Below, one piece after another: positions 8,140-16,409 of a stretch of DNA of 64,000 bases. The position numbers and the translations under genes are program-made. The notes beneath the pieces were generated by a model that searched no databases, was not told where the DNA came from, and saw only the letters and a list, made by a program, of their open reading frames with translations. Each line of letters starts with the position of its first letter. Position 1 is the stretch's first letter. Location: positions 744,001-808,000 of the forward strand of contig NZ_QUBR01000001.1 in the NCBI RefSeq assembly GCF_003586285.1, written 5' to 3'. The stretch comes from Aeromicrobium endophyticum (GTDB taxonomy: Bacteria > Actinomycetota > Actinomycetes > Propionibacteriales > Nocardioidaceae).

Positions 8140-8910
8140 ATGAGTCAGCTGAGAGGGGCCCGCGTCGAGGGCTCCGTCGTCGTCGTCACCGGCGCCAACC
8201 GCGGCATCGGTCTCGCCTTCGTGCGCGAGGCGTTGAGCCGCGGCGCCGCCAAGGTCTACGCCGGCGTGCGCGACGTCGACGACGTCACCGACGAGCTGCG
8301 CCAGACCGGCGCCGAGATCATCGCGCTCGAGGTGACCAGCGCCGACGACATCGCCGCGGCCGCCGCGCACTGCACCGACGCCACGGTGCTGGTCAACAAC
8401 GCCGGGCTCCACGCCCAGGACCGGCTGGTCAAGGCCACCGATCCCGATGCCGCCCGCCGCGAGATGGAGGTCAACTACTTCGCCCCGCTCGCCCTGACCC
8501 GCGCCTTCGCCCCGGTCATCGCGGCCAACGGCGGCGGCTCGATCGTCAACGTCCTGTCGGTCGCGGCCATCGCGCCGACCGCCTTCATGGGGGGCTACTC
8601 CCCCGCCAAGGCCGCCACGCTCTACCTCGGCGGCATCACCCGCGCCGAGCTCGGGCCCGACGGCATCACCTGCACGTCGCTGATCGTCGGCTCGGTCGAC
8701 ACGCGCATGGCCTCGCACGTCGAGGGCAAGAAGGAGGACCCGCTCGACATCGCGAAGGCCGGCCTCAAGGCGATGGAGCGCGGCGAGTGGACGTGCGACA
8801 CCGACCGGATGGCCGTCGAGTCGCGGGCCCGCCTGGCCATGGACCCGGTGCGGTACGAGACCGGCCTCGGCAAGCTCCTGTTCATGTCCGACCTGAGCAC
8901 CAAGGCATGA
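8140..8910 (+). CDS. Short-chain dehydrogenase/reductase (SDR), 256 aa
   Basis: Classical Rossmann-fold SDR. VVVTGANRGIGLAFV gives the TGxxxGIG dinucleotide loop, VLVNNAG the NNAG strand, and the catalytic region has SVAA followed by the active-site pattern GGYSPAKAA, i.e. Y-S-P-A-K. Expected to oxidise or reduce an alcohol/ketone with NAD(P). GGAG lies upstream of the ATG. First of three coupled rightward genes (SDR, DapB-like oxidoreductase, acyl-CoA ligase), the next ATG overlapping this stop. Cofactor preference is not clear from the second strand. Substrate unknown; the downstream ligase suggests an oxidised precursor that is finally activated with CoA. Confidence 0.88.
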   Translation: MSQLRGARVEGSVVVVTGANRGIGLAFVREALSRGAAKVYAGVRDVDDVTDELRQTGAEIIALEVTSADDIAAAAAHCTDATVLVNNAGLHAQDRLVKATDPDAARREMEVNYFAPLALTRAFAPVIAANGGGSIVNVLSVAAIAPTAFMGGYSPAKAATLYLGGITRAELGPDGITCTSLIVGSVDTRMASHVEGKKEDPLDIAKAGLKAMERGEWTCDTDRMAVESRARLAMDPVRYETGLGKLLFMSDLSTKA

Positions 8911-9956
8911 CCGAGCGCATCCGCGTCGCGCAGTGGGCGACGGGAGCCGTCGGCAAGACGATCCTGCGCGGCATCATCGACCGTCCCGACCTCGAGCTGG
9001 TGGGCCTGTACGTCTACGGCGACAAGAAGGTCGGACGCGACGCCGGCGACATCGCCCGCCGGGACCCCACGGGCGTCGTCGCGACGCGCGACGTCGACGA
9101 GCTGATCGCCACGCGCCCCGACGTGCTGATGCACGCGCCGCGCCTGCAGGTGCCGTACGAGAAGCACGACGCCGACCTCACGAAGCTGCTGCGCGCCGGC
9201 ATAAACGTCATCACGACCGCGGGCCAGCACTTCCCGCGCGCTCACGGCAGCAAGCGCGAGCGGATGTTCCTCGACGCGTGCGAGGAGGGCGGCAGCACGC
9301 TGTTCGGCATCGGCGTCAGCCCCGGCATCATCGGCGAGCGACTCGCGCTGGGCCTGACCGGCGCCTCGATGCAGCTCGACGCCATCACGATCGACGAGGT
9401 GCTCGACGCCCGCAAGATGCCCGATCCCGACTTCGCGTTCACCGTCATGGGCATGGGCTCCGACCCCGCCAAGCTCGACGGGTCGGGGCCGCTGCCGACG
9501 CTGTACGCGTCGCTCTACCTCGAGACCATCGCGTTCATGTGCGAGCGCATGGGCGTCACGTACGACGAGGTCGTGCCCGACCACCGCGTCGTCCCCGCCA
9601 GCCGCGACCTCGAGGTCGCCGCCGGCCACATCCCGGCCGGCACGGTCGGCAGCACCGAGTGGCGCTGGCACGCGATGGTCGGCGGCAAGCCGTTCCTGAC
9701 GCTCGCGATCATCTGGACCATGGAGCCCGACCTGCCGGAGTACGCCGGTCGCGACGAGTGGACGATCCACTTCTACGGCAAGCCCGAGATGGTCGTGACG
9801 CTCAACCTGGTCGAGCCGGACGAGCCCGGCAGCCGCACCACCGCGGGTCAGTACGTCACCGCCGGGCCCGCGCTGCGCGCCATCCGACCGGTCGTCGAGG
9901 CGCCGCCCGGCATCTTCGAGCCGCCGGTGTTCGCGCCGTTCAGGATGGAGGACTGA
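8907..9956 (+). CDS. Dihydrodipicolinate-reductase-like NAD(P)-binding protein, 349 aa
   Basis: N-terminal Rossmann fold with RVAQWATGAVGKTILRGI, the DapB_N-like dinucleotide loop, then LELVGLYVYGDKKVGRDAG. This is not lysine-pathway DapB, which is about 250-270 residues and has a different catalytic domain; actinobacterial proteins of this longer type are usually annotated as NAD(P)H-dependent amine-dehydrogenase-family or hypothetical reductases and often sit in lipid or terpenoid catabolic clusters. The central ITTAGQHFPRAHG and GIGVSPGIIGERLA segments are strongly ordered and likely line the active site. It is coupled by a 4-bp overlap to the SDR and by a TGATG junction to the ligase. Reaction unknown. 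Confidence 0.75.
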   Translation: MTERIRVAQWATGAVGKTILRGIIDRPDLELVGLYVYGDKKVGRDAGDIARRDPTGVVATRDVDELIATRPDVLMHAPRLQVPYEKHDADLTKLLRAGINVITTAGQHFPRAHGSKRERMFLDACEEGGSTLFGIGVSPGIIGERLALGLTGASMQLDAITIDEVLDARKMPDPDFAFTVMGMGSDPAKLDGSGPLPTLYASLYLETIAFMCERMGVTYDEVVPDHRVVPASRDLEVAAGHIPAGTVGSTEWRWHAMVGGKPFLTLAIIWTMEPDLPEYAGRDEWTIHFYGKPEMVVTLNLVEPDEPGSRTTAGQYVTAGPALRAIRPVVEAPPGIFEPPVFAPFRMED

Positions 9957-11584
9957 TGAGCACTCCCACGCACGAGCAGGTCGGTCAGGTCACGGTCCCC
10001 GTCCCGCCGGAGTACCGCGACCCCGAGTACGCCCTGCACGCCGACGGCTCGCGGGTCGAGCGGCTCGAGGACGTCCCGCGACGACGCGCGGCGGCGACGC
10101 CCGACCTGCCCGCGATCATCCAGCCGTCCGGGGTGACGTCGTTCGCCGAGCTCGACCGGCACGCCAGCCGCGTCGGCCAGGCACTGCTGCGCGACGGTGT
10201 GCAGGCCGGCGACCGGGTGGCCTACATCGGCGAGAACGCGCCGTCGTTCCTCGCCGTCCTCTACGGCGCGTCCAAGATGGGCGCCGTGCCGACGGCCCTC
10301 AACTTCCGTCTGGCGGTGCCCGAGATCGAGTACATCCTCGGCAACGGCGAGCCCGCGGTCGTGGTGCTCGGACGCGGCGAGGAGCGCCTCGCCGAGGCGG
10401 CTGCCGCGGTGCCGAGCGTCCGCACGGTCGTGACGGTCGAGGCCGGCCCCCACAGCGTCGCGTACGACGCGTGGCTCGACGGCGTCTCCGACGACGACCC
10501 CGGCTACTCGCGCGGGCCCGACGAGACGGCGCTGATGTTCTACACGTCCGGCACGACCGGGCGCCCCAAGGGCATCGAGCTGACCGGGCCCAACCTCGGC
10601 AAGGCCATCGCGGCGATGCACTACGTGCTCGAGCTCGACACCACGTCGATCGCGCTCGCGCCCGTGCCGTTCTTCCACGTCTCGGGCCTGGGGCTCGCGC
10701 TGGTCAGCAACGTCAACGGCAGCGCGCTGCTGCTGCGCAACCCGACGTCGCCGGCCGACCTCTGCCAGATCCTGCAAGAGGAGAAGGTCACGCACGCCGT
10801 CGCGGTGCCGACCGTCATCCAGTTCCTGATCGCGATCCCCGAGGCACAGACGGCGGACTGGTCGGCGCTGAAGTACATGGTCTACGGCTCGTCGCCCATG
10901 CCCGAGCCCGTGCTGCGCGAGGCCACCGCGCTGCTGGGCTGCAAGTTCTTGCAGAGCTATGGGCTGACCGAGTCGACCGGCGGCGTCACGATGCTGACCC
11001 CCGACGACCACCGTCCAACGCCCGAGACGGCACAGCGACTCCGCTCGGTCGGACGTCCGATGCCGAACATCCCGATCCGCATCGTCGACCCGGTGACGCT
11101 GGAGGACAAGGCCGTCGGCGAGCGCGGCGAGGTGTGGATCGGCGGCGCCCACGTCATGAAGCGCTACTGGCGCAACGAGGAGGCGACGGACGCCGCGATC
11201 ACCCCGGACGGGTGGTTGCGCTCGGGCGACGGCGGCTCGATCGACGCTGACGGCTACCTCTACCTGCACGACCGCATCAAGGACATGATCGTCTCCGGCG
11301 GCGAGAACATCTTCCCCGCCGAGGTCGAGAGCCTGCTGACCGAGCATCCCGCCGTCGCGCAGGTCGCCGTCGTCGGCGTCCCGTCCGAGCGCTGGGGCGA
11401 ATCGCCCCTCGCCGTGGTGGTGAAGGCTCCGGACGCCGAGGTGACCGAGGCCGAGCTGATCTCATGGGCCCGCGAGCGCCTCGCGCACTACAAGTGCCCG
11501 ACCGCCGTCGCCTTCGTCGATGCCCTCCCGCTGAACGCGAGCGGCAAGCTGCTGAAGCGGAGCCTGCGCGAGCAGTTCAGCTGA
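9956..11584 (+). CDS. AMP-dependent acyl-CoA synthetase/ligase, 542 aa
   Basis: Fatty-acyl/aryl-CoA ligase with canonical motifs: FYTSGTTGRPKGIE (P-loop), QSYGLTEST, the hinge-side LRSGDGGSIDADGYLYLHDR and DMIVSGGENIFPAEVE, and the lysine motif NASGKLLKRSL near the C-terminus. In the SGD segment Gly replaces the more common Thr/Ala after Asp (SGDGG), a mild variation. Its relatedness to the ligase at 51794-53377 (same GVPSERWGE and ERLAHYKCPTAV segments) is greater than to the two ligases upstream. Last gene of the rightward SDR operon; its 3' end overlaps the convergent VOC gene by 8 bp. Confidence 0.9.
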   Translation: MSTPTHEQVGQVTVPVPPEYRDPEYALHADGSRVERLEDVPRRRAAATPDLPAIIQPSGVTSFAELDRHASRVGQALLRDGVQAGDRVAYIGENAPSFLAVLYGASKMGAVPTALNFRLAVPEIEYILGNGEPAVVVLGRGEERLAEAAAAVPSVRTVVTVEAGPHSVAYDAWLDGVSDDDPGYSRGPDETALMFYTSGTTGRPKGIELTGPNLGKAIAAMHYVLELDTTSIALAPVPFFHVSGLGLALVSNVNGSALLLRNPTSPADLCQILQEEKVTHAVAVPTVIQFLIAIPEAQTADWSALKYMVYGSSPMPEPVLREATALLGCKFLQSYGLTESTGGVTMLTPDDHRPTPETAQRLRSVGRPMPNIPIRIVDPVTLEDKAVGERGEVWIGGAHVMKRYWRNEEATDAAITPDGWLRSGDGGSIDADGYLYLHDRIKDMIVSGGENIFPAEVESLLTEHPAVAQVAVVGVPSERWGESPLAVVVKAPDAEVTEAELISWARERLAHYKCPTAVAFVDALPLNASGKLLKRSLREQFS

Positions 11585-11957
11585 GGGCCTGCCCCACGTC
11601 GATCCGGTTCCCGTCCGGGTCGCAGAACACGAAGCCCCGCAGGCCGTAGTCGGCGTCGCGCAGCCCCTTCACGATCCGGACGCCTGCCGCATCCATCGCC
11701 TCGTAGAGGCCGGTCGCATCGTCCACCAGCACGTGGGCGACGTTGTGGGCTGCGGGACGATGCTGCTTGACCAGGGTGAGGTGCAGCTCGGCGGGCCCGT
11801 TCCGCACGATGGCGAAGCCCACGGGCTGACCGTTGACGAACGTGGCCTCCAGGCCGAGGAACCTCCGGTAGAACTCGAGCGAGCGATCGACGTCCGTGAC
11901 CGGGATGGTCGCCGCGATGCGACCAGGAGCCGCCGGTGAGGGGGTGGGGTGGGACAT
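11577..11957 (-). CDS. VOC family protein, 126 aa
   Basis: Single glyoxalase/bleomycin-resistance-type domain: RIAATIPVTDVDRSLEFYRR at the N-terminus, AELHLTLV, then the C-terminal FVFCDPDGNRIDVGQ with the usual Asp-Pro-Asp-Gly-Asn signature. Probably a metal-binding lyase/dioxygenase or a drug-binding protein; substrate unknown. Start is placed at ATG 11957 because AGAGGT lies about 6 bp upstream; in-frame upstream codons would add a low-complexity Ala/Thr leader. Monocistronic, and its stop lies within the last codons of the convergent ligase (8-bp tail-to-tail overlap). Confidence 0.82.
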   Translation of the reverse strand: MSHPTPSPAAPGRIAATIPVTDVDRSLEFYRRFLGLEATFVNGQPVGFAIVRNGPAELHLTLVKQHRPAAHNVAHVLVDDATGLYEAMDAAGVRIVKGLRDADYGLRGFVFCDPDGNRIDVGQALS

Positions 11958-12113
11958 GACAGACCTCTTGTTCGCGATCACGTCGGAGGCGGTGCTCGTC
12001 GGTGGGGTCGGCGCGGTGGCCCTCACTGCCGACGCTAGCAAATGACACCACCGTGTCGCCGGCGAGTCGGCACGGCCGAGCTCTCCACCTCGCGCTGCGG
12101 TGGAAGTCGTCGT

Positions 12114-13247
12114 TCAGGCTGCCGGGGTGGCCGGCTCGGGTCTGGTGCTCCAGTGCAGGATGCCGTGGCCTTTGTAGGTGTGGTGTCTTCGGCACAGTGG
12201 TCCGAGGTTGTCGCCCCGGGTGGGGCCTTCGGGGAATGGTGTTCGGTGGTCGATGTCGCACCGTTCTGCGGGGACCATGCATCCGGGGCCTTGGCACGTT
12301 CCGTAGAGGAATCTGAGGGCGATGTTCAAGACATCCGGCGCGAATCTGCCGACGTATTCGTGAGCCAGGATGTCGTCGCCGACCGGGTCGACCACGATCC
12401 GGTGCCAGAAGGTGCTGCCCGACCCGACGACATCGGCGATCCAGGTGGCCGGGACGCCCCAGCGCCCGTCCGAGGACTCCGCGAACCCCGGGTTCGCGCC
12501 CGCGAGCACGTCCGCGTCGACGGTGACGGCGATGTTGGCGTCGATCACGCCCTCGCCCCTTGAGCTTGTCGAAAGGAGCCACGCCATCAGCAGGTCGGCC
12601 TCACGCTGGGCGACCGTGCGCTGATCATCGGCGTCGACAGGCCTGCGGGCGGCTTTGCGGATGCGGTCTTCAACAGCAGCGATCTCGTGCGAAGGGGCGT
12701 AGGCGCCCATGAATCCCATCGAGTCATCACCGTGCTGAAAGCTCACGTGCCGTTTGGCCCGCTCGTCCTCGGCTCGCTCAACTGCGAGATCGGCCTCGAC
12801 CCGCCGCACGAACTGCTTCAACCAGGCCCGCAGCTCAGCCACCGTGTGCGTCTGCGCGTACTCGACCACCCGGCGATCCAGGCGGTGCACGGACTCGGCC
12901 CGCTTCAGCTGACCGATCGTGTGCCCGATCTCGCGCACCCGCGCCAGATCGACACGTCCCTCACCGAACGCAGCCCACGTGGTCGGTGACTGGTCGCGGA
13001 CCGTGTCGGCGAACGACAACCGGTGCTGCACCTGCCCCTCGCTGAACCCCATGGCCTCACCGACCGCCAACGCGATCGCACCCCGCTCGAAGAACCGCCT
13101 CACCGGCGACTCACCCTCGGCCTCGATCCGCTCCAGCTCGGCATCACGGAACTCCAGCATCGCCGCCAGCTCACGAAACTCACCCCGCGCACGAGCCCGC
13201 GCAACGTCGGTCAAGACGTCGATCGGATCGGTTGTCGTGGTGGCCAT
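12114..13247 (-). CDS. DUF222/13E12-type HNH endonuclease-like protein, 377 aa
   Basis: N-terminal DUF222 helical region (about residues 1-230) followed by an HNH nuclease-like domain. Zinc/active-site residues are visible near the C-terminus: CQGPGC, CDIDHRTPFPEG, then NLGPLCRRHHTYK. These proteins are multicopy in many actinobacteria (the REP13E12-associated family of mycobacteria and relatives) and are thought to be mobile or selfish; their activity is not established. A palindromic 19-bp repeat (12558-12576) is inserted in frame and encodes the SSRGE region, which looks like a linker. No transposase lies beside it. Start ATG 13247 keeps the N-terminus MATTTTDPID. Confidence 0.85.
   Translation of the reverse strand: MATTTTDPIDVLTDVARARARGEFRELAAMLEFRDAELERIEAEGESPVRRFFERGAIALAVGEAMGFSEGQVQHRLSFADTVRDQSPTTWAAFGEGRVDLARVREIGHTIGQLKRAESVHRLDRRVVEYAQTHTVAELRAWLKQFVRRVEADLAVERAEDERAKRHVSFQHGDDSMGFMGAYAPSHEIAAVEDRIRKAARRPVDADDQRTVAQREADLLMAWLLSTSSRGEGVIDANIAVTVDADVLAGANPGFAESSDGRWGVPATWIADVVGSGSTFWHRIVVDPVGDDILAHEYVGRFAPDVLNIALRFLYGTCQGPGCMVPAERCDIDHRTPFPEGPTRGDNLGPLCRRHHTYKGHGILHWSTRPEPATPAA
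12558..12576. repeat. REP-like palindromic repeat inside the DUF222-HNH gene
   Basis: The 19-bp element begins CCTTGAGCTTG and ends TCGAAAGG, with CCTT/AAGG arms and a near-symmetric core. From memory, a sequence of this form (core GAGCTTGTCGAA) recurs as a short interspersed palindrome in many high-GC actinobacterial genomes, normally between genes. Here it lies inside an open reading frame without breaking it. No second copy was noticed elsewhere in the window by eye. Confidence 0.5.
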
Positions 13248-13352
13248 ACATCCAACCTAGACACCACCACCGACACCCCTTTTGACTGCAATCAGAGGCT
13301 GTGGAGAACATCCCGAATACGTCATGCTCAGCCGGTCACGTCTCGTCGGCGC

Positions 13353-13913
13353 TCACCGAATCTCCGATATCAGCACGGCACTCGTCTGCGGTTGCAGCGC
13401 TTCGAAGACGTGGGACGCGTCGCCCGCGTAGGCGACGTAGTCGCCCGGAGCCAGCTCGACAGGCGTCGCCACCGGTCCCACTCGCGCAGAGCCGGCGATG
13501 AGGACGACGTGCTCGACGGTGCCCCTGGTGTGAGGGTCCGACGTCTTGACGACGCCCGGATCGGCGTGGACCACATAGAGGTCTCGTCGGGCATGGGGAG
13601 GGCTGGCTGCGAGCAACGCTGCCGTGTAGCTGCCGGCCGATGCGGCGATGCCGGGCGCGTCACCCGCCCGGATCACCGTCAACGGACTGGGGGGCTCATC
13701 GACCAGGTAGGCGAACGGGACTCCCAAGGCGCCCGCGAGCGCCCACATCGTCTCCACGCTGGGATTGCCGACGCCCGCCTCGAGCTGCGAGATCGTCGCC
13801 TTCGAGACCCCTGCCTGACGGGCGAGCTCGGAGATGGTCAGGCCCAGCCCCGAGCGCTCGCGGCGCACCGCTGCGCCGATCCTGACGGCCATGTCGTCCA
13901 CAACGTTCACCAT
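13353..13913 (-). CDS. XRE-family regulator with C-terminal cupin domain, 186 aa
   Basis: Helix-turn-helix at the N-terminus (ISELARQAGVSKATISQLEA, then GNPSVETMWALAGALGVP), joined to a cupin_2-like sensor domain with HTRGTVEHVVLIAGSA and LAPGDYVAYAGDASHVFE. Such XRE-cupin proteins control small transport or catabolic operons in response to a small ligand. It is divergent from azlCD, so regulation of branched-chain amino acid export is the likely role. The gap and both start regions carry five related half-sites at 20-21 bp spacing. Start is uncertain: ATG 13913 or ATG 13892, neither with a clear ribosome-binding site; the former overlaps the operator array. Confidence 0.85.
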   Translation of the reverse strand: MVNVVDDMAVRIGAAVRRERSGLGLTISELARQAGVSKATISQLEAGVGNPSVETMWALAGALGVPFAYLVDEPPSPLTVIRAGDAPGIAASAGSYTAALLAASPPHARRDLYVVHADPGVVKTSDPHTRGTVEHVVLIAGSARVGPVATPVELAPGDYVAYAGDASHVFEALQPQTSAVLISEIR

Positions 13914-13980
13914 ACAGAACGCTTGATCGGTTTGACAGAACGCGGGCGCGGCGTTCACCATAACGACCATGCGTTCACCA
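13904..13980. promoter_or_regulatory. Operator array for the XRE-cupin regulator (azl divergent promoter)
   Basis: Half-sites are CGTTCACC at 13904-13911, ACAGAACGC at 13914-13922 and 13935-13943, and GCGTTCACCA at 13951-13960 and 13971-13980. CGTTC (13904-13908) and GAACG (13917-13921) form a perfect dyad with an 8-bp spacer; GAACGC (13938-13943) and GCGTTC (13951-13956) form a second. The direct repeats lie 21 and 20 bp apart, two helical turns, placing sites on one face of the helix. One half-site overlaps the azlC start codon (13969-13971), consistent with repression. The bound protein is inferred to be the adjacent XRE-cupin regulator. Confidence 0.6.
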
Positions 13981-14637
13981 CAACGATCATCGGGATCCCC
14001 GTCCGCCGCGGCGGCGATCGGCGCGGCCGTCGCGGTGGTCGGCGTCGCCTACGGCACGGCCGCCGCGGCTGCCGGTGTTCCGGGGTGGCTCATCGTGCTG
14101 ACAGCCGTCACAGCCCTCGGCGCCTCGGCCGAGCTGTTGTTCATCGCGGTGATCGCCGCGGGCGGGCTGCCGCTCGTGGCGGCTGGCGCAGCGCTCATCG
14201 TGAACGTGCGGAATATCCTCTATGGCCTCTCCGTCGGTGCCTTCCTCCCCCGCGGCCCTCTGGCCCGGCCGCTGCACGCGCACCTCGTCAACGACGAGAG
14301 CGTCGCCTTCGCGATGGCGGAACACGACCCGGCTGAGCGACTGCGCGCGTTCCGGCTCGTCGGCTTCGCGATCCTCGTGGCGTGGCCGACCGGTGCTGCC
14401 GTCGGTGCACTCCTCGGCCACATCGTGCCCGACCCCGACCGCCTGGGGCTCGACGCCGCGTTCCCGACGGTCTTCATGGCGATCCTGCTAGGCCTCGTCA
14501 ACCGCAGGAGCGCGGTGCCGGCGGCGTCAGGAGCCCTCATCGCCATCGCGGCGACACCTGTGGTGGCGGCCGGCCTGGCACCTGTGTTGAGCCTCCTCGG
14601 ACTCGCCGCCAGCACGAACGGAGAGAAGCGTGCCTGA
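13969..14637 (+). CDS. azlC: AzlC-family branched-chain amino acid permease, 222 aa
   Basis: Membrane protein of the AzlC/YgaZ family, the large subunit of a two-component exporter of branched-chain amino acids. The sequence has alternating hydrophobic helices (AVAVVGVAYGTAAAAAGVPG, then GWLIVLTAVTALGASAELLF) and the typical LIVNVRNILYGLSVGAFL segment followed by HAHLVNDESVAFAM. Length fits the family. It overlaps the start of azlD by 8 bp. The partner gene carries an internal TAG, so the complex may be non-functional unless azlC works alone. Expression is probably controlled by the divergent XRE-cupin regulator through the array covering this start. Confidence 0.85.
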   Translation: MRSPQRSSGSPSAAAAIGAAVAVVGVAYGTAAAAAGVPGWLIVLTAVTALGASAELLFIAVIAAGGLPLVAAGAALIVNVRNILYGLSVGAFLPRGPLARPLHAHLVNDESVAFAMAEHDPAERLRAFRLVGFAILVAWPTGAAVGALLGHIVPDPDRLGLDAAFPTVFMAILLGLVNRRSAVPAASGALIAIAATPVVAAGLAPVLSLLGLAASTNGEKRA

Positions 14638-14947
14638 CAGCGATCTGCTCCTGGCAGTCTTCCTCCTCGCCGCCGGCACGTTCGCGTTCCGCCTCGTCGG
14701 CGTGCAGCTCGGCGGAACCCACATCTCGCCACGGGCAGAGCACTAGAGCAACCTGGCGGTCATCACCCTGCTGGCTGGAGTCGGCTCGACGGCGATGCTC
14801 TACGACGGGGCCGATCTCGCTGGGTGGGCTCGCGTGGCGGGAGTGTCGGCCGGGACGGCTGCCGCCGCGCTGCGCGCTCCACTGGTGGTCGTCGTCGTGG
14901 TCGCAGCGGGCACTACCGCCATCCTTCGCGCCCTCGGCGTCGGATGA
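14630..14947 (+). pseudogene. azlD: AzlD-family transporter small subunit, interrupted by in-frame TAG
   Basis: Starting at GTG 14630 the frame reads VPDSDLLLAVFLLAAGTFAF and on to SPRAEH, then meets TAG at 14744-14746. The same frame continues with SNLAVITLLAGVGSTAMLYD, then GWARVAGVSAGTAAAALRAP and hydrophobic VVVVVVAAGTTAILRALGVG to a TGA at 14945-14947. The two halves together are 105 residues, the usual AzlD length, and both look like AzlD, so the stop interrupts an otherwise intact gene by one codon. Possibilities are a recent nonsense mutation, a sequencing error, or suppression. No frameshift is needed. It remains coupled to azlC and ends 13 bp before the convergent TetR gene. Confidence 0.8.
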
Positions 14948-14960
14948 CGTCCGACCGGGC

Positions 14961-15533
14961 CTACCCCGCAGGCTTCGCGCGCAGACCGGTGTCGATGAGG
15001 TCGACGAGCCACTCGAAGCTCTCGTCGGTGCCCGTCGACCACTGGAAGCCGCCGGCCGACTCGATCGTGGCGAAGCCGTGGAAGGCGCTGCGGAGGGCAC
15101 GGAGAGCGTGGGTCATGTCGTCCGGCGCGATGTCGTAGCCGCGCAGCACGGCGGTGAACGGCTCCATGCCCTTGACGGCGGCGACGGCGAGCGGGTCGTC
15201 CGGGCCGGTGGGCTCGAGGCCGATCGTGGCGGCGTAGCGGCCGGGGTGCGCCAGGACGAAGTCGCGCAGGGCGCGGGCCGCGGCGCTCAGGGCGTCACGA
15301 CCGGAGCGGCCCTGGATGGCTGAGCCGATCGCGTCGCCGGCGCCACTCATGCCGAGTGCGGCGATGCGACGGACGAGGTCGTCCTGGCTGGCGACGTGCT
15401 TGTAGAGCGACGGGGTGCGGACGCCGACCCGTTCGGCCAGCCGGGCCATCGTGAGGTGGGCGAAGCCGATCTCGTCGGCGAGGTCGGCTCCAGCAGCGAC
15501 GACCGTGTCGGTGTCGAGCCCGACCCTAGGCAC
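14961..15533 (-). CDS. TetR-family transcriptional regulator, 190 aa
   Basis: N-terminal TetR helix-turn-helix (LTMARLAERVGVRTPSLYKH, with the usual Leu-Tyr-x-His ending) and a C-terminal ligand domain of the type with RALRSAFHGFATIE. Starts at GTG 15533, overlapping the stop of the upstream alpha/beta hydrolase by 8 bp, so regulator and hydrolase form one operon transcribed from about 16360. The two tandem dyads in front of the hydrolase (16374-16409) are good candidates for autoregulatory sites. Ligand unknown; the hydrolase substrate or product is the obvious guess. Confidence 0.85.
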   Translation of the reverse strand: MPRVGLDTDTVVAAGADLADEIGFAHLTMARLAERVGVRTPSLYKHVASQDDLVRRIAALGMSGAGDAIGSAIQGRSGRDALSAAARALRDFVLAHPGRYAATIGLEPTGPDDPLAVAAVKGMEPFTAVLRGYDIAPDDMTHALRALRSAFHGFATIESAGGFQWSTGTDESFEWLVDLIDTGLRAKPAG

Positions 15534-16359
15534 GGACGCCCTCCAGGAACGTCAGCATCGAGGCAGCCACCTCGGCAGGGTACTGGACGTGGGGGTAGTG
15601 GCCGGCGCCGTCGATGACGTCGAGCCGGCCGAGTCCGTCCGGCAGGTCGGCGACGACCGCCTCGCCCTCGGCCAGCGGCGAGGCCCAGTCGGGGTCGGCG
15701 CTGCCCTGCACCACCAGCACGGGGCAGCGGACGTTGGCCAGCTGCTCACCGGCGTCGATCGGGGTGGTCCTGCCCATCTTCTGCAGCACCTTCATGCGTC
15801 CGGGCTGCTCGAGCATCGCGGTCACCTGCGCCAGGCGCACGTCCCAATCGGCGGGCTTGATGCCGGGGTAGGCGAGGTCGAGGTACTTGGCCCACTGCTT
15901 CGTGCTGCCCAGCACGGCCGTCCCCAGCAACCGGGTCATGCCTCGGCGGAAGGGGGCTGAACGGAGGTCGCCCAGGCCGACCGACTGCTTGCGCGTGAAG
16001 GGCGCGAGCTCGACGGCAGCCGTGACCAGCTCGGGGGCGGTTGCCGCCGCGATCGTGACGGCGCCGCCGGCGATCGAGTGACCGACCAGCGCCGCCGGGC
16101 CACCCAGGTGCCGCACCAGGGCGACGAGGTCGCCGGCGATGTCGGTGCGCGAGTACGACGCCCAGTCGACGCTCGACTCGCCGCAGCCGCGCAGGTCGAC
16201 CGCCGCCACGCGGTAGCCCGCGTCCACCAGCAACGGCGTCAGGAACCGGTAGGCCTCGCGGCTGTCGCCCATGCCGTGCGCGAGCACGACCAGCGGGCCG
16301 GTGGTTCCGGTCAGGTCGTAGGCGAGGGTGCCGCCATCGATGGTCAGGTGCTCGGTCAT
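15526..16359 (-). CDS. Alpha/beta hydrolase, 277 aa
   Basis: Alpha/beta-hydrolase fold with oxyanion region VVLAHGMGDS, the loop VDLRGCGESS and nucleophile elbow LVGHSIAGG (Ser catalytic). The acid follows CPVLVVQGSADPDW and the His is in GAGHYPHVQYP, so the Ser-Asp-His triad is complete. Probably an esterase or lactonase; substrate unknown. First gene of an operon with the TetR regulator and preceded by two operator-like dyads. Starts MTEHLTIDGG at ATG 16359. Confidence 0.88.
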   Translation of the reverse strand: MTEHLTIDGGTLAYDLTGTTGPLVVLAHGMGDSREAYRFLTPLLVDAGYRVAAVDLRGCGESSVDWASYSRTDIAGDLVALVRHLGGPAALVGHSIAGGAVTIAAATAPELVTAAVELAPFTRKQSVGLGDLRSAPFRRGMTRLLGTAVLGSTKQWAKYLDLAYPGIKPADWDVRLAQVTAMLEQPGRMKVLQKMGRTTPIDAGEQLANVRCPVLVVQGSADPDWASPLAEGEAVVADLPDGLGRLDVIDGAGHYPHVQYPAEVAASMLTFLEGVRA

Positions 16360-16373
16360 GTCGTCCTCCGCTT

Positions 16374-16409
16374 GGCTAACTCTCTTAGCCTTACGCTAAC
16401 ACAGTTAGC
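16374..16409. promoter_or_regulatory. Two tandem TetR-type operators upstream of the hydrolase-tetR operon
   Basis: Left dyad GGCTAA-CTCTC-TTAGCC (16374-16390, perfect 6-bp arms) and right dyad GCTAAC-ACA-GTTAGC (16395-16409, perfect 6-bp arms). Their centres are 20 bp apart. The pair is also symmetric as a whole: TTGGCTAACT at 16372-16381 is the exact complement-reverse of 16403-16412, and TTAGC/GCTAA at 16385-16389/16395-16399 share the same centre near 16392. Two dimers of the TetR protein encoded at 14961-15533 would sit on the same helix face. The site begins 13 bp upstream of the hydrolase start codon. Confidence 0.7.
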
